DNA of 31,069 nucleotides, from positions 1 to 31,069 of the forward strand of contig JAGVZJ010000024.1 in assembly GCA_018302725.1 (NCBI GenBank). Direction: 5' to 3'. Positions 14,208-22,008 of the stretch are shown here, piece after piece (position 1 is the stretch's first letter; the number at the start of each line of letters is the position of its first letter). The notes below the pieces were generated by a model. It worked only from the letters and a program-made list of their open reading frames with translations. It was not told the DNA's origin and searched no databases. The translations under genes were made by a program, and so were the position numbers. This DNA comes from Candidatus Woesearchaeota archaeon. Its GTDB lineage: Archaea > Nanobdellota > Nanobdellia > SCGC-AAA011-G17 > GW2011-AR20.

Positions 14208-14645
14208 ATGGTTGAGTTTAAAATTGTTGTGGGAAGCAAGGGAAAAAGTTATAGCAAATCCTTGACTGAGATTGAAAGTTCTAGCTTGTTAAATAAAAAA
14301 ATAATGGATAGAGTTGAGGGGAAAGAGATTGGTTTGCTTGGGTATGAGTTACAGATAACTGGTGGAAGCGATAACGCAGGTTTTCCAATGAGGTATGATC
14401 TTGATGGAAGTGGAAGGAAACAGATTTTGTTAACAAAAGGGCCTTGTGTTAAAATAAAAAGAAAAGGGATGAGAAAAATAAAAACGGTTGTGGGAAATAC
14501 AATCAGCCAAATTACTTCTCAGGTCAACTTAAAAGTTACTAAAGAGGGAAGTGAGAAATTAGACAAGATATTTGGGAAGGAAGAGGCACCAGCAGAAGAA
14601 CAAAAAAAAGAAGCTAAAGAAGAAAAGAAAGAACAGCCAAAATAA
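14208..14645 (+). CDS. rps6e: Small ribosomal subunit protein S6e
   Basis: The 145-residue product has the S6e N-terminal beta domain. It includes FKIVVGSKGKSYSK, IGLLGYELQITGGSDNAGFPMR (a strongly conserved segment) and a KGPCVKIKRKGMRKIKTVVG rRNA-binding basic stretch. A Lys/Glu/Ala-rich disordered tail follows, as often seen in archaea. It directly follows aIF5B with a 1-nt gap and is probably co-transcribed. A T-run (14664-14669) after the stop may terminate transcription before the lipoprotein protease gene. Confidence 0.95.
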   Translation: MVEFKIVVGSKGKSYSKSLTEIESSSLLNKKIMDRVEGKEIGLLGYELQITGGSDNAGFPMRYDLDGSGRKQILLTKGPCVKIKRKGMRKIKTVVGNTISQITSQVNLKVTKEGSEKLDKIFGKEEAPAEEQKKEAKEEKKEQPK

Positions 14646-14680
14646 GAGAAAAAACAAAACTAATTTTTTATCTAGGAGAA

Positions 14681-14690
14681 TTTAAATACT
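14681..14690 (+). promoter_or_regulatory. TATA box of the subtilase operon
   Basis: TTTAAATACT, preceded by a purine-rich potential BRE (GGAGAA), is centred about 25 bp upstream of the ATG at 14710. No ribosome binding site follows, so the transcript is probably leaderless. Confidence 0.5.
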
Positions 14691-14709
14691 AAAAAATGTT
14701 TTAAAAGTT

Positions 14710-16773
14710 ATGAAAAAAGAGTTGTTGCTTATTTTAATTGCTTTTATCTTGGTTATTTCAGGATGCCAAAACATTATCGGGACTGATATTGGCAGCGGGG
14801 GCAAAGATGAAGTTAGCAGCTATAGGTTAACTGGAGATTTTGATTCTGATAACTGCATTACTGAGGTAGATGCAAATTTATTAAGTGAAGAATTGAAAAA
14901 TCCTGAGGAAAGCAGAAATTTATTCTTTGATGTAAATAAGGACAGCATTGTGAATAGTGACGATTTCCTTGCTTTAGCAGATAATTTTGGAGTGTGTGCT
15001 TGTAGTAAAGATGGAACTCTCTCTGGACAGTGTTCCACTTCACCCATCTATGGGCAACCTTTCTTCTGTAGCTCTGGATTGGAATTGGAAGGTAATTGCT
15101 TTAACTGTGGCTGTCCTGAGAATGAAAGATGCGCTGCTTCTGGCTACTGTGAGAAAGATTTGGATGGTGTAAGGCTTTATGTGTCTACTGAGAAAGACAC
15201 GTACCTTACTGGGGAAAAAATAGAATTTTTATCTGAGTTTAAGATAACCTTGGGTACAGAAGTTATAGACGTTGTGAGGTCTATCCCTATTTTTTATAAG
15301 AATTATCAATCACAAATAATCCAAACTGTTGGAGGGCAGTATGTTAAACGGCCTATAAAAAATGCTTTTGACGGTTATATTGTTATATTTAATGAGCCTT
15401 CTGTTATTCAGGCGAGGGATAATTATCTTAGATTAAAAGCTAAGAGGATAGGAGAAGCGTCCACTCTTAATGATGAGCTTATGACACACTTTAACAGTCT
15501 AAGGAGGGCTCATAACTCAGTTTTAGGAATGAATGAAAGAACAGATGCTTTAACAGGTTACCAGATAAGAAGAGAGCTCATAATTAAATCTGAATATTTT
15601 TCCTTGCTGAATGGAGCATGGGTGGATGGTCCTGAAAGTGAGATACAGAGAATTAAAGATTCCCCATTGGTTAAAAGCGTTACTCCCAGTTATTTGTACT
15701 ATCCAATATTATACAGGAGTGTTCCTAACATTAATGCAAATAATGTTGCATCAAAAGATGGTTCTGACTTTTTAACTGGGAGAGGTGTCAGGGTTGCTGT
15801 GTTGGATACTGGTATAGACTATACCCACAAAGATTTTGGGGGGTGCACTAAAGATCAAGTTGAAACTGAGTCTTGCCTTAAAGTGTATGATAGTTACAAC
15901 CTAATTGATGAGGATAATAATATTCTTGATGCTAATGGGCATGGAACTCATGTAGCTAGCATTATTGCAGGGAATGGGGAAATCAAAGGTGTTGCTCCGG
16001 AGGCCTCATTAATGATTTATAAGGTCTGTGATGATTATGGGGGTTGCCCTGAAGGAGCTATACTGGCTGGGTTGGAAAGAGCAATAGACCCAAATCAGGA
16101 TTTTCAATATGAAGACAGAGCTGATGTTATTAGCATGAGTTTGGGCGGTCTTGCATCTAATCCCCCTGAGGATGACATCTTCTATTTATCAGTTGATAAT
16201 GCTATAAGCGCTGGAAGTGTTGTTGTTATAGCGGCAGGGAATAATGGACCAGGCAAGGGGACTATCGGCTCTCCTGGTTCATTACAGAAAGCTATAACTG
16301 TAGGGGCGTTATGTTTACCTGAGCAGATATGGAACAATGAATATTGTAAGACAGAATATCCTTACATCGCAGAGTTTAGTTCAAGAGGTCCATCTTTTGT
16401 TAATGATAAACCAGACATAGTTGCTCCAGGTGTGGATATCTGTGCTGCAAAGAGCAGTAGAGTTTCTGGTGATGATTTTGAAGAGTGTATAGATAATGAG
16501 CATATTACACTATCCGGAACTTCAATGGCTACACCTCATGTTAGCGGAGTTGTAGCTCTCATTAAACAAGAGCATCCTGAATGGAATTATCTAAAAGTAA
16601 AGAATGCTCTGAAGTATACAGCTACTGATTTAGGCTATCCTAGGTATATTCAAGGAAGCGGTCTAATAAATGTTAGAAACGCTCTAAACTTTGATAAAGA
16701 GTACAATCTGGAGATAACTGCTGTTGGCGGGGGTTATTATGACTATGTGGAGGTGGAAGATGAAGGGGATTAA
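14710..16773 (+). CDS. Surface lipoprotein subtilisin-like protease (S8) with dockerin-like and Cys-rich modules
   Basis: This 687-residue lipoprotein has a signal peptide ending in lipobox ISGC (Cys19). A dockerin-like pair of Ca-loops follows at about 40-92 (DFDSDNCITEVDANLL; DVNKDSIVNSDDFLALADNF). Next come a Cys-rich module at 96-147, an inhibitor-type prodomain at about 210-335 and the S8 catalytic domain at about 355-665. The catalytic triad is Asp366 (VAVLDTGID), His411 (GHGTHVA) and Ser605 (GTSMATPHVSG), with oxyanion Asn511 (AAGNNG). All key residues are present, so it should be an active serine endopeptidase at the cell surface. The start is leaderless. It overlaps the next lipoprotein gene by 14 nt, implying joint expression. 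Confidence 0.93.
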   Translation: MKKELLLILIAFILVISGCQNIIGTDIGSGGKDEVSSYRLTGDFDSDNCITEVDANLLSEELKNPEESRNLFFDVNKDSIVNSDDFLALADNFGVCACSKDGTLSGQCSTSPIYGQPFFCSSGLELEGNCFNCGCPENERCAASGYCEKDLDGVRLYVSTEKDTYLTGEKIEFLSEFKITLGTEVIDVVRSIPIFYKNYQSQIIQTVGGQYVKRPIKNAFDGYIVIFNEPSVIQARDNYLRLKAKRIGEASTLNDELMTHFNSLRRAHNSVLGMNERTDALTGYQIRRELIIKSEYFSLLNGAWVDGPESEIQRIKDSPLVKSVTPSYLYYPILYRSVPNINANNVASKDGSDFLTGRGVRVAVLDTGIDYTHKDFGGCTKDQVETESCLKVYDSYNLIDEDNNILDANGHGTHVASIIAGNGEIKGVAPEASLMIYKVCDDYGGCPEGAILAGLERAIDPNQDFQYEDRADVISMSLGGLASNPPEDDIFYLSVDNAISAGSVVVIAAGNNGPGKGTIGSPGSLQKAITVGALCLPEQIWNNEYCKTEYPYIAEFSSRGPSFVNDKPDIVAPGVDICAAKSSRVSGDDFEECIDNEHITLSGTSMATPHVSGVVALIKQEHPEWNYLKVKNALKYTATDLGYPRYIQGSGLINVRNALNFDKEYNLEITAVGGGYYDYVEVEDEGD

Positions 16774-18295
16774 GATTCTAATTTTATTCTTACTTGTATT
16801 TATTACTGGATGTGTAACTGAGTTTTATATTCCTGAGGATGAGTTTACTATACAAGGTTATACTGATGTAGAAAATTTTGACCATTATACTGTAGAAGTT
16901 GGGAGGGGCTTAAATCCTAATCTGTTTAGTAATGAAGGTGTTAAATTAAGATTTGATGGGAAAAGAAACTTAAGAAATGAAGCTATAGCTAAAGTTGATG
17001 TTGGACATTTATCAGATGGGCTTAATACAATCAGAATAACTGTTTATGATAAATCTGGCAATACCTTCTATGAATATTCCTACATATATGTTGATAATGA
17101 CAGGATTATTTATCCTGAAGAAAATATGAACTTTGAACTGGTAAAGGAATCCCCTGCCAATCGTCCTCCTATTTATTATATCATTGAAGAAAAACCTGGG
17201 ACTGCTGAGGATGGGGTTGTTGTAATTATGAGCGAGGAAGATAATGAAGGAAGTTTATCAGAGAATACTGCTGAGGAAGTGACAAAAAGAAAAATCCCTG
17301 GCTCAAAAATTAATATTGTAGGAAAGAGAAGTGAAACAGGGAGTGCAAGATACAAAATAGATTATACGTATGATCCAGACAAGAGAGTATGGTTTACTAA
17401 AGGGATTGAATTAATGGAACCAAATGAAGGAGATGTGTTAGCAACTTTAGATCTCAAGGAATTGAAATATGAGGGAGGGTTAACGATTCGTTTAAGGAAA
17501 TTCAATGAGGTGAATTTAGCTTCTACTGAAACTGTAACAATATCTGTACATTCTGATTTATATTCTTCATTAGATCTTAAATTTAGATCTGAGTTACAAA
17601 ATCTTGGCAATGTCAATTTAAGGGGATTACTTACTATTGGTATTGATAGATTTAGTGGGGCAGAAGGGAAGATAGAAAATGGTGATAAAAAGTATTCTCT
17701 GAATGTTGGAGAAATTGTTGCTATAGGAGGCCACAACTTAATCCTTGATAGAGTCGGTGCTGGCGGTGAGGTGTCTGTGCAAGTAGATGGTCTCAGAACT
17801 CTGATAGCAAGAGGCAGTACTATAGACTTTAATGGTTTAAGGATAACAAATTATGAGTCTTTTTATGATCCTGATGATATTGAAAATGGATCAGCGGTTT
17901 TGTTAGTAGTACTTTTAGACCCAGTTGTTGAAGATTTATGGGATGATTATAAACTTGTAATGGATAAAGTTCCTTTTACTTTATTAAGAAGACAAAATTT
18001 TGATTTAAGTAGACTAAACTTGAACGATTTAAAGGTAGATGAACCTGGGAAGTATAGGATATATGCTAGATTTGATTATAGAGATGAATCCAGAGTTTCT
18101 TATTATTTATTTGATGTCATTGAAAGAACAGGAGGGGATTATTGTACTGATAATACATTAAGAAATGCTTGCTCTACAAAGAGTATTTCCTATTATTGTG
18201 GCTCTGACTTACAATTAGCGCAAAACTGTCAATTTTGCGGGTGTCCTAGTGGATTTCTATGTCAGACAATAGGTAGATGTAGTGCGATTTTTTAA
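16760..18295 (+). CDS. Lipoprotein with C-terminal Cys-rich module, 511 aa
   Basis: A lipoprotein signal (KILILFLLVFITGC, Cys18) leads a mostly beta-rich extracellular region of about 440 residues with no recognised enzyme motif. The last 50 residues (462-507) form a Cys-rich module with the same cysteine spacing as that in the upstream protease. The start at 16760 was chosen because GGAGGTGG lies just upstream and the following residues form the signal peptide; upstream in-frame ATGs give a poor N-terminus. It is translationally coupled to the subtilase gene and likely works with it, for example as an adaptor, substrate or inhibitor. That role is inferred. Confidence 0.8.
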   Translation: MKGIKILILFLLVFITGCVTEFYIPEDEFTIQGYTDVENFDHYTVEVGRGLNPNLFSNEGVKLRFDGKRNLRNEAIAKVDVGHLSDGLNTIRITVYDKSGNTFYEYSYIYVDNDRIIYPEENMNFELVKESPANRPPIYYIIEEKPGTAEDGVVVIMSEEDNEGSLSENTAEEVTKRKIPGSKINIVGKRSETGSARYKIDYTYDPDKRVWFTKGIELMEPNEGDVLATLDLKELKYEGGLTIRLRKFNEVNLASTETVTISVHSDLYSSLDLKFRSELQNLGNVNLRGLLTIGIDRFSGAEGKIENGDKKYSLNVGEIVAIGGHNLILDRVGAGGEVSVQVDGLRTLIARGSTIDFNGLRITNYESFYDPDDIENGSAVLLVVLLDPVVEDLWDDYKLVMDKVPFTLLRRQNFDLSRLNLNDLKVDEPGKYRIYARFDYRDESRVSYYLFDVIERTGGDYCTDNTLRNACSTKSISYYCGSDLQLAQNCQFCGCPSGFLCQTIGRCSAIF

Positions 18296-18376
18296 TGCAA
18301 AATTAAGCTTATTTCACCCTTCTTTTCTGGTCATTAAAAAGTACATATTTTCTTTATAAATCTTTGTATGACTAAA

Positions 18377-18385
18377 TTTTTTTTT
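18377..18385 (+). terminator. T-run terminator after the protease-lipoprotein operon
   Basis: Nine consecutive Ts at 18377-18385 lie about 80 nt after the stop of the lipoprotein gene and upstream of the gyrB promoter. Archaeal termination often uses such T-tracts without a stem. No strong hairpin precedes it. Confidence 0.4.
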
Positions 18386-18439
18386 GGCCTCTAGAAGGCT
18401 TGTAATAGCAAAATTTTAAGGAATTGGCTTGAGAAAAGT

Positions 18440-18516
18440 ATTTAAAGAAAAGAGTTGCTTTTTATATTAAAAAGGGGTAATGGTAGCCTAATGATTCTTA
18501 TTTAGGCAATTTTAAG
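18440..18516 (+). promoter_or_regulatory. gyrB promoter and leader with inverted repeat
   Basis: Two TATA-like elements are seen, TATTTAAAG near 18439-18447 and TTTATATTAA at 18461-18470. The leader carries an inverted repeat GCCTAA (18486-18491) and TTAGGC (18502-18507), ending 9 bp before the gyrB ATG. GGGG precedes a tiny ATG-GTA-GCC-TAA frame and an overlapping five-codon frame. No ribosome binding site is seen next to gyrB itself. The function of the repeat as operator or hairpin is unknown. Confidence 0.45.
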
Positions 18517-21500
18517 ATGGAACAAAACTCTAGCTACCAAGCTGAAAATATTCAGGTATTAAAAGGGCTTGAAGCAGTTCGTAAACGTCCGAGTATGTAT
18601 GTGGGGGATACTGGTCAAAGAGGTTTACATCACTTAATCTATGAAGTCTTAGATAATTCTATAGATGAAGCTTTGGCAGGTTATTGTAATACTATTAAAG
18701 TTATTGTTCACAAAGATGGGTCTGTTACTGTAGGAGATAATGGAAGGGGCATTCCTGTTGATATTCATAAGGGGGAGAATAAGAGTGCTTTGGAAGTTGT
18801 AATGACAATATTGCATGCAGGTGGAAAATTTGATAAGAAAAACTATCAGGTTTCCGGAGGGTTGCATGGTGTTGGTATATCTGTTGTTAATGCTTTATCA
18901 AAATTATTAATAGTGCAGGTAAAAAGAGATGGCAAAATATATCAACAAACGTATTCTAAGGGATTAAGGACAAGTGAAGTTGAAGTTGTTGGTGAGACAA
19001 AGGAAACAGGAACAGTAGTAACCTTTTATCCTGATGAAGAAATATTTCAAGAAGTTGATTTTAAGTATTCTATTCTATCTACAAGACTAAAAGAATTAGC
19101 TTTCTTAAATAATAATATAAAAATTGAAGTTTTAGATGAAAGAAATGGTAAAAGTGAATCTTTCCAATATGAAGGGGGGATAAAGAATTTTGTGGAAAGT
19201 TTAAACTTAGGAAAACAAGCTTTGCATCCTGTTATTTATTTTAATAATAATTCTAATGAGAAAGTCCAAGTTGAGGTAGCAATGCAATATAACAACAGCT
19301 ATGTTGAGACTACTCATAGTTTTGTTAACATGATTCATACTACAGAAGGCGGGACACATGAGGAAGGATGGAGAACTGCATTGACAAGAGTTGTTAATGA
19401 ATACATAAAAAAGAATAAACTAACAGATATCAAATTAACAGGAGAGGATACTAGGGAAGGATTAAGTGCTATCATTTCTATCAGGGTTCCAGAGCCACAA
19501 TTTGAAGGGCAGACTAAAACAAAATTAGGAAATTCTGATGTTAAAGGTATAGTAAGCTCTATTGTTTATGACAAACTAGGAATATTTTTTGAAGAAAATC
19601 CTGGGATAGCGAGATTAATTGTGCAAAAGATTGTAGATGCTGCAAAGTCAAGAGAAGCTGCAAGGAAGGCAAAGGAATTAACAAGAAGGAAGTCAGCATT
19701 AGAATCTGGAAACTTACCTGGAAAATTAGCTGACTGTCAGGAAAGAGACCCTTCTAAAGCAGAGATATTTATTGTGGAAGGGGACAGTGCTGGTGGATGT
19801 TTTTCTGAAGATACTAATATTGCTTTAACAGATGGAAGGAAATTAAGTTTTAAAGAATTAGTAAAGGAAGATAAGGAAGGGAAGAAAAATTATTGTTATA
19901 CTATTTTAAAAGATGGGATTATTGGTATTGAGGAAATTAAACACCCTAGAATTACTAGGAAAGATGCAGAAGTCGTTAAGATAGTTTTAGATAATAATGA
20001 GGAAATTGTTTGTACTCCTGATCATTTATTTATGTTGAGAGATGGAAGTTATGAGAATGCTATTAATTTAGAAAATAAGGATTCCTTAATGCCTCTAAAT
20101 AGAAAGGTTTCTGAAAGAGGAGGAAGGATTACAATAGATGGTTATGAAATGGTTCTTAACCCTAAAGACCATAGATGGATTTTTACTCATATGATAGCAG
20201 ATCAGTATAACCTCAGGAAGAAAATATATGATGGGTCTATTGGACCAGATAAACACCATATTGATTTTAATAAATTGAATAATAATCCAGATAACATAAC
20301 AAGAATGGATAAAGAAGAACATATGGAATATCATAGAAAGTTAGTAAAAAGAAACCTCCATACAAAGAAAGTTTTCGATAAATTAAGGGAGTTAAAGAGA
20401 ACAAAAGAATTTAGAGAAATGATGAGTAAAAGAATGAAGCAACCAGAAACAAGAGTTATATTGTCTAAACAGGCTAAAGGACAATGGAGAAACCCAGAAT
20501 ATAAAGAATTCATGAAAAATAAATTTTTGGAATTTTATAATTCAAATGAAAAATATAGAAAGGAAAATAATGAAAGATTAAACAGAGAGCAGAAAAAGTA
20601 TTGGAGTAAAGAAGAGAATAAGAAAATAAGAGCTGAGAAAGTTAAAGAATATTTTGGAAGAAATCCTGAATTGAGATTAAATTATTCTAAATTAGCTAGG
20701 AAACAATGGGGGGATAAGGAATTATTAAAATGGAGAAGTGAAAAAACCAAAAAACAATGGACTAGTGAGTTTAGAAAGAAGAGAAAAGAAATCTACAATA
20801 AAACTTATTTCAAGAACACAATTGAATTACTTAAGCAGTTATATGATAAAAAAGAACTAAAGAGGTATGATGAGGTTAGGATAGAGACTAACAATAAGAA
20901 TCTTTTAAGATTGGATACTTTTACAGAGAGATTTTTCGATGATGAATCAGAAATGTTAAATGCTGTTAAGAACTACAATCACAAGATAAAGAGAATTGAG
21001 AGATTAAACGAAAAAAGAGACGTTTATGATATTGAAGTTCCTCATACTCATAATTTTGCTTTAGCTTCCGGAGTTTTTGTTCATAATAGTGCAAAATCTG
21101 GAAGATCAAGAGAAACTCAAGCAGTATTACCTCTATGGGGAAAGATGCTTAATGTTGAGAAAGCCAGAATTGACAAAGTGTTTGGAAATGAGAAATTGCA
21201 ACCTTTAATTTTGGCGTTAGGAGCAGGAATAGGAGAAGATTACAACATTGAGAAGATAAGATATCATAAAGTAATTATAATGGCAGATGCTGATGTAGAC
21301 GGAAGTCATATTTCTACATTGTTAATGACCTTTTTTTATAGGTATATGAAACCTTTGATTAGTAAAGGATATCTATACATTGCAATGCCTCCTTTATTTA
21401 AAATTAGAAAAGGCAAGGAAGAAATTTATGTTTATAATGAAACAGAGAGAGATAAAGTTTTAGACCAAATCGGGAGAGATGGAGTCACAATACAGAGATA

Positions 21501-21699
21501 CAAAGGTTTAGGAGAGATGAACCCTGACCAACTTTGGGAAACTACTCTGAATCCTGAAAACAGAACATTGAAACAAGTCACAATAGATGATGCTGCAGCT
21601 GCAGATCAGATGTTTTCTATTTTAATGGGGGAAGAAGTGGAGCCAAGAAGAAAATTCATATTTGAGCATAGTCATGAGGTAAAGAATTTAGATATTTAA
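18517..21699 (+). CDS. gyrB: DNA gyrase subunit B with intein
   Basis: GyrB supplies ATPase activity for negative supercoiling. The precursor is 1060 residues; removing a 430-residue intein (428-857) leaves a normal 630-residue GyrB. The GHKL ATPase motifs are LDNSIDEALAG (about 45-55), GDNGRGIP (73-80) and GGLHGVGISVVNALS. The TOPRIM domain has EGDSAGG, which is interrupted right after the second Gly by the intein, and then SAKSGRSRETQAVLPLWGK and the metal-binding MADADVDGSH. The C-terminus has YKGLGEMNP, typical for GyrB. Archaeal gyrase is of bacterial origin. It is followed, after 1 nt, by a small gene and then gyrA. Confidence 0.96.
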   Translation: MEQNSSYQAENIQVLKGLEAVRKRPSMYVGDTGQRGLHHLIYEVLDNSIDEALAGYCNTIKVIVHKDGSVTVGDNGRGIPVDIHKGENKSALEVVMTILHAGGKFDKKNYQVSGGLHGVGISVVNALSKLLIVQVKRDGKIYQQTYSKGLRTSEVEVVGETKETGTVVTFYPDEEIFQEVDFKYSILSTRLKELAFLNNNIKIEVLDERNGKSESFQYEGGIKNFVESLNLGKQALHPVIYFNNNSNEKVQVEVAMQYNNSYVETTHSFVNMIHTTEGGTHEEGWRTALTRVVNEYIKKNKLTDIKLTGEDTREGLSAIISIRVPEPQFEGQTKTKLGNSDVKGIVSSIVYDKLGIFFEENPGIARLIVQKIVDAAKSREAARKAKELTRRKSALESGNLPGKLADCQERDPSKAEIFIVEGDSAGGCFSEDTNIALTDGRKLSFKELVKEDKEGKKNYCYTILKDGIIGIEEIKHPRITRKDAEVVKIVLDNNEEIVCTPDHLFMLRDGSYENAINLENKDSLMPLNRKVSERGGRITIDGYEMVLNPKDHRWIFTHMIADQYNLRKKIYDGSIGPDKHHIDFNKLNNNPDNITRMDKEEHMEYHRKLVKRNLHTKKVFDKLRELKRTKEFREMMSKRMKQPETRVILSKQAKGQWRNPEYKEFMKNKFLEFYNSNEKYRKENNERLNREQKKYWSKEENKKIRAEKVKEYFGRNPELRLNYSKLARKQWGDKELLKWRSEKTKKQWTSEFRKKRKEIYNKTYFKNTIELLKQLYDKKELKRYDEVRIETNNKNLLRLDTFTERFFDDESEMLNAVKNYNHKIKRIERLNEKRDVYDIEVPHTHNFALASGVFVHNSAKSGRSRETQAVLPLWGKMLNVEKARIDKVFGNEKLQPLILALGAGIGEDYNIEKIRYHKVIIMADADVDGSHISTLLMTFFYRYMKPLISKGYLYIAMPPLFKIRKGKEEIYVYNETERDKVLDQIGRDGVTIQRYKGLGEMNPDQLWETTLNPENRTLKQVTIDDAAAADQMFSILMGEEVEPRRKFIFEHSHEVKNLDI
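19798..21087 (+). mobile_element. GyrB intein with HNH homing endonuclease
   Basis: The 430-residue intein starts at Cys428 (CFSEDTNIAL) and ends HN (VFVHN), followed by Ser858 of the host. N-terminal splicing motifs include TPDHLFMLRDG with the block-B T-x-x-H. C-terminal motifs are VYDIEVPHTHNFALASG and the terminal His-Asn. An HNH-type endonuclease is at intein residues about 153-190 (HHIDFNKLNNNPDNI). It is followed by Lys/Trp-rich repeats such as KQAKGQWRNPEYKEF and KLARKQWGDKE, resembling NUMOD3-type DNA-binding repeats. All splicing residues are present, so it should be active. The insertion site GDSAGG^SAK lies in the TOPRIM active site. Confidence 0.93.
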
Positions 21700-21700
21700 A

Positions 21701-22006
21701 ATGGAAACAGAAAGTTATGTCACTGAATTTTTAGGGCACTACAAGGAGAAAGATTATAGAAGAGCGTATGATGTTTTTTTAGAACATGGCGATGATTTAG
21801 TAGTTAGGGTTGGGAGGGACGAGCTAGTACAAATATTTACTGAATTTATAAATTCAGGTATGGCCTCTGAAGCTCATGAGTTGTACCAATCAGCTGTAAG
21901 AGTTAATAGAAATGACCTGGTAGAAGGAATTGAGATGGAAATGGCCCTCTTAGATTTAGGTGCTGCTAAGAGAAGAATGATTACAAAGAGGAGTAAAATG
22001 AACTAA
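21701..22006 (+). CDS. Small hypothetical protein between gyrB and gyrA, 101 aa
   Basis: This soluble acidic protein is not recognised. It is predicted to be all-helical with two or three repeats resembling helix pairs of TPR-like solenoids (FLGHYKEKDYRRAYDVFLEHG; FINSGMASEAHELYQSAVR). It starts 1 nt after the gyrB stop and ends 2 nt before gyrA, so all three are translated from one mRNA. By position it could assist gyrase assembly or activity, but no family supports this. Codon usage resembles its neighbours. Confidence 0.7.
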   Translation: METESYVTEFLGHYKEKDYRRAYDVFLEHGDDLVVRVGRDELVQIFTEFINSGMASEAHELYQSAVRVNRNDLVEGIEMEMALLDLGAAKRRMITKRSKMN

Positions 22007-22008
22007 AA

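Noticed and set aside
18480..18520. tRNA-like sequence before gyrB
   Set aside because: Only one stem can form; no T-loop or acceptor stem is present.
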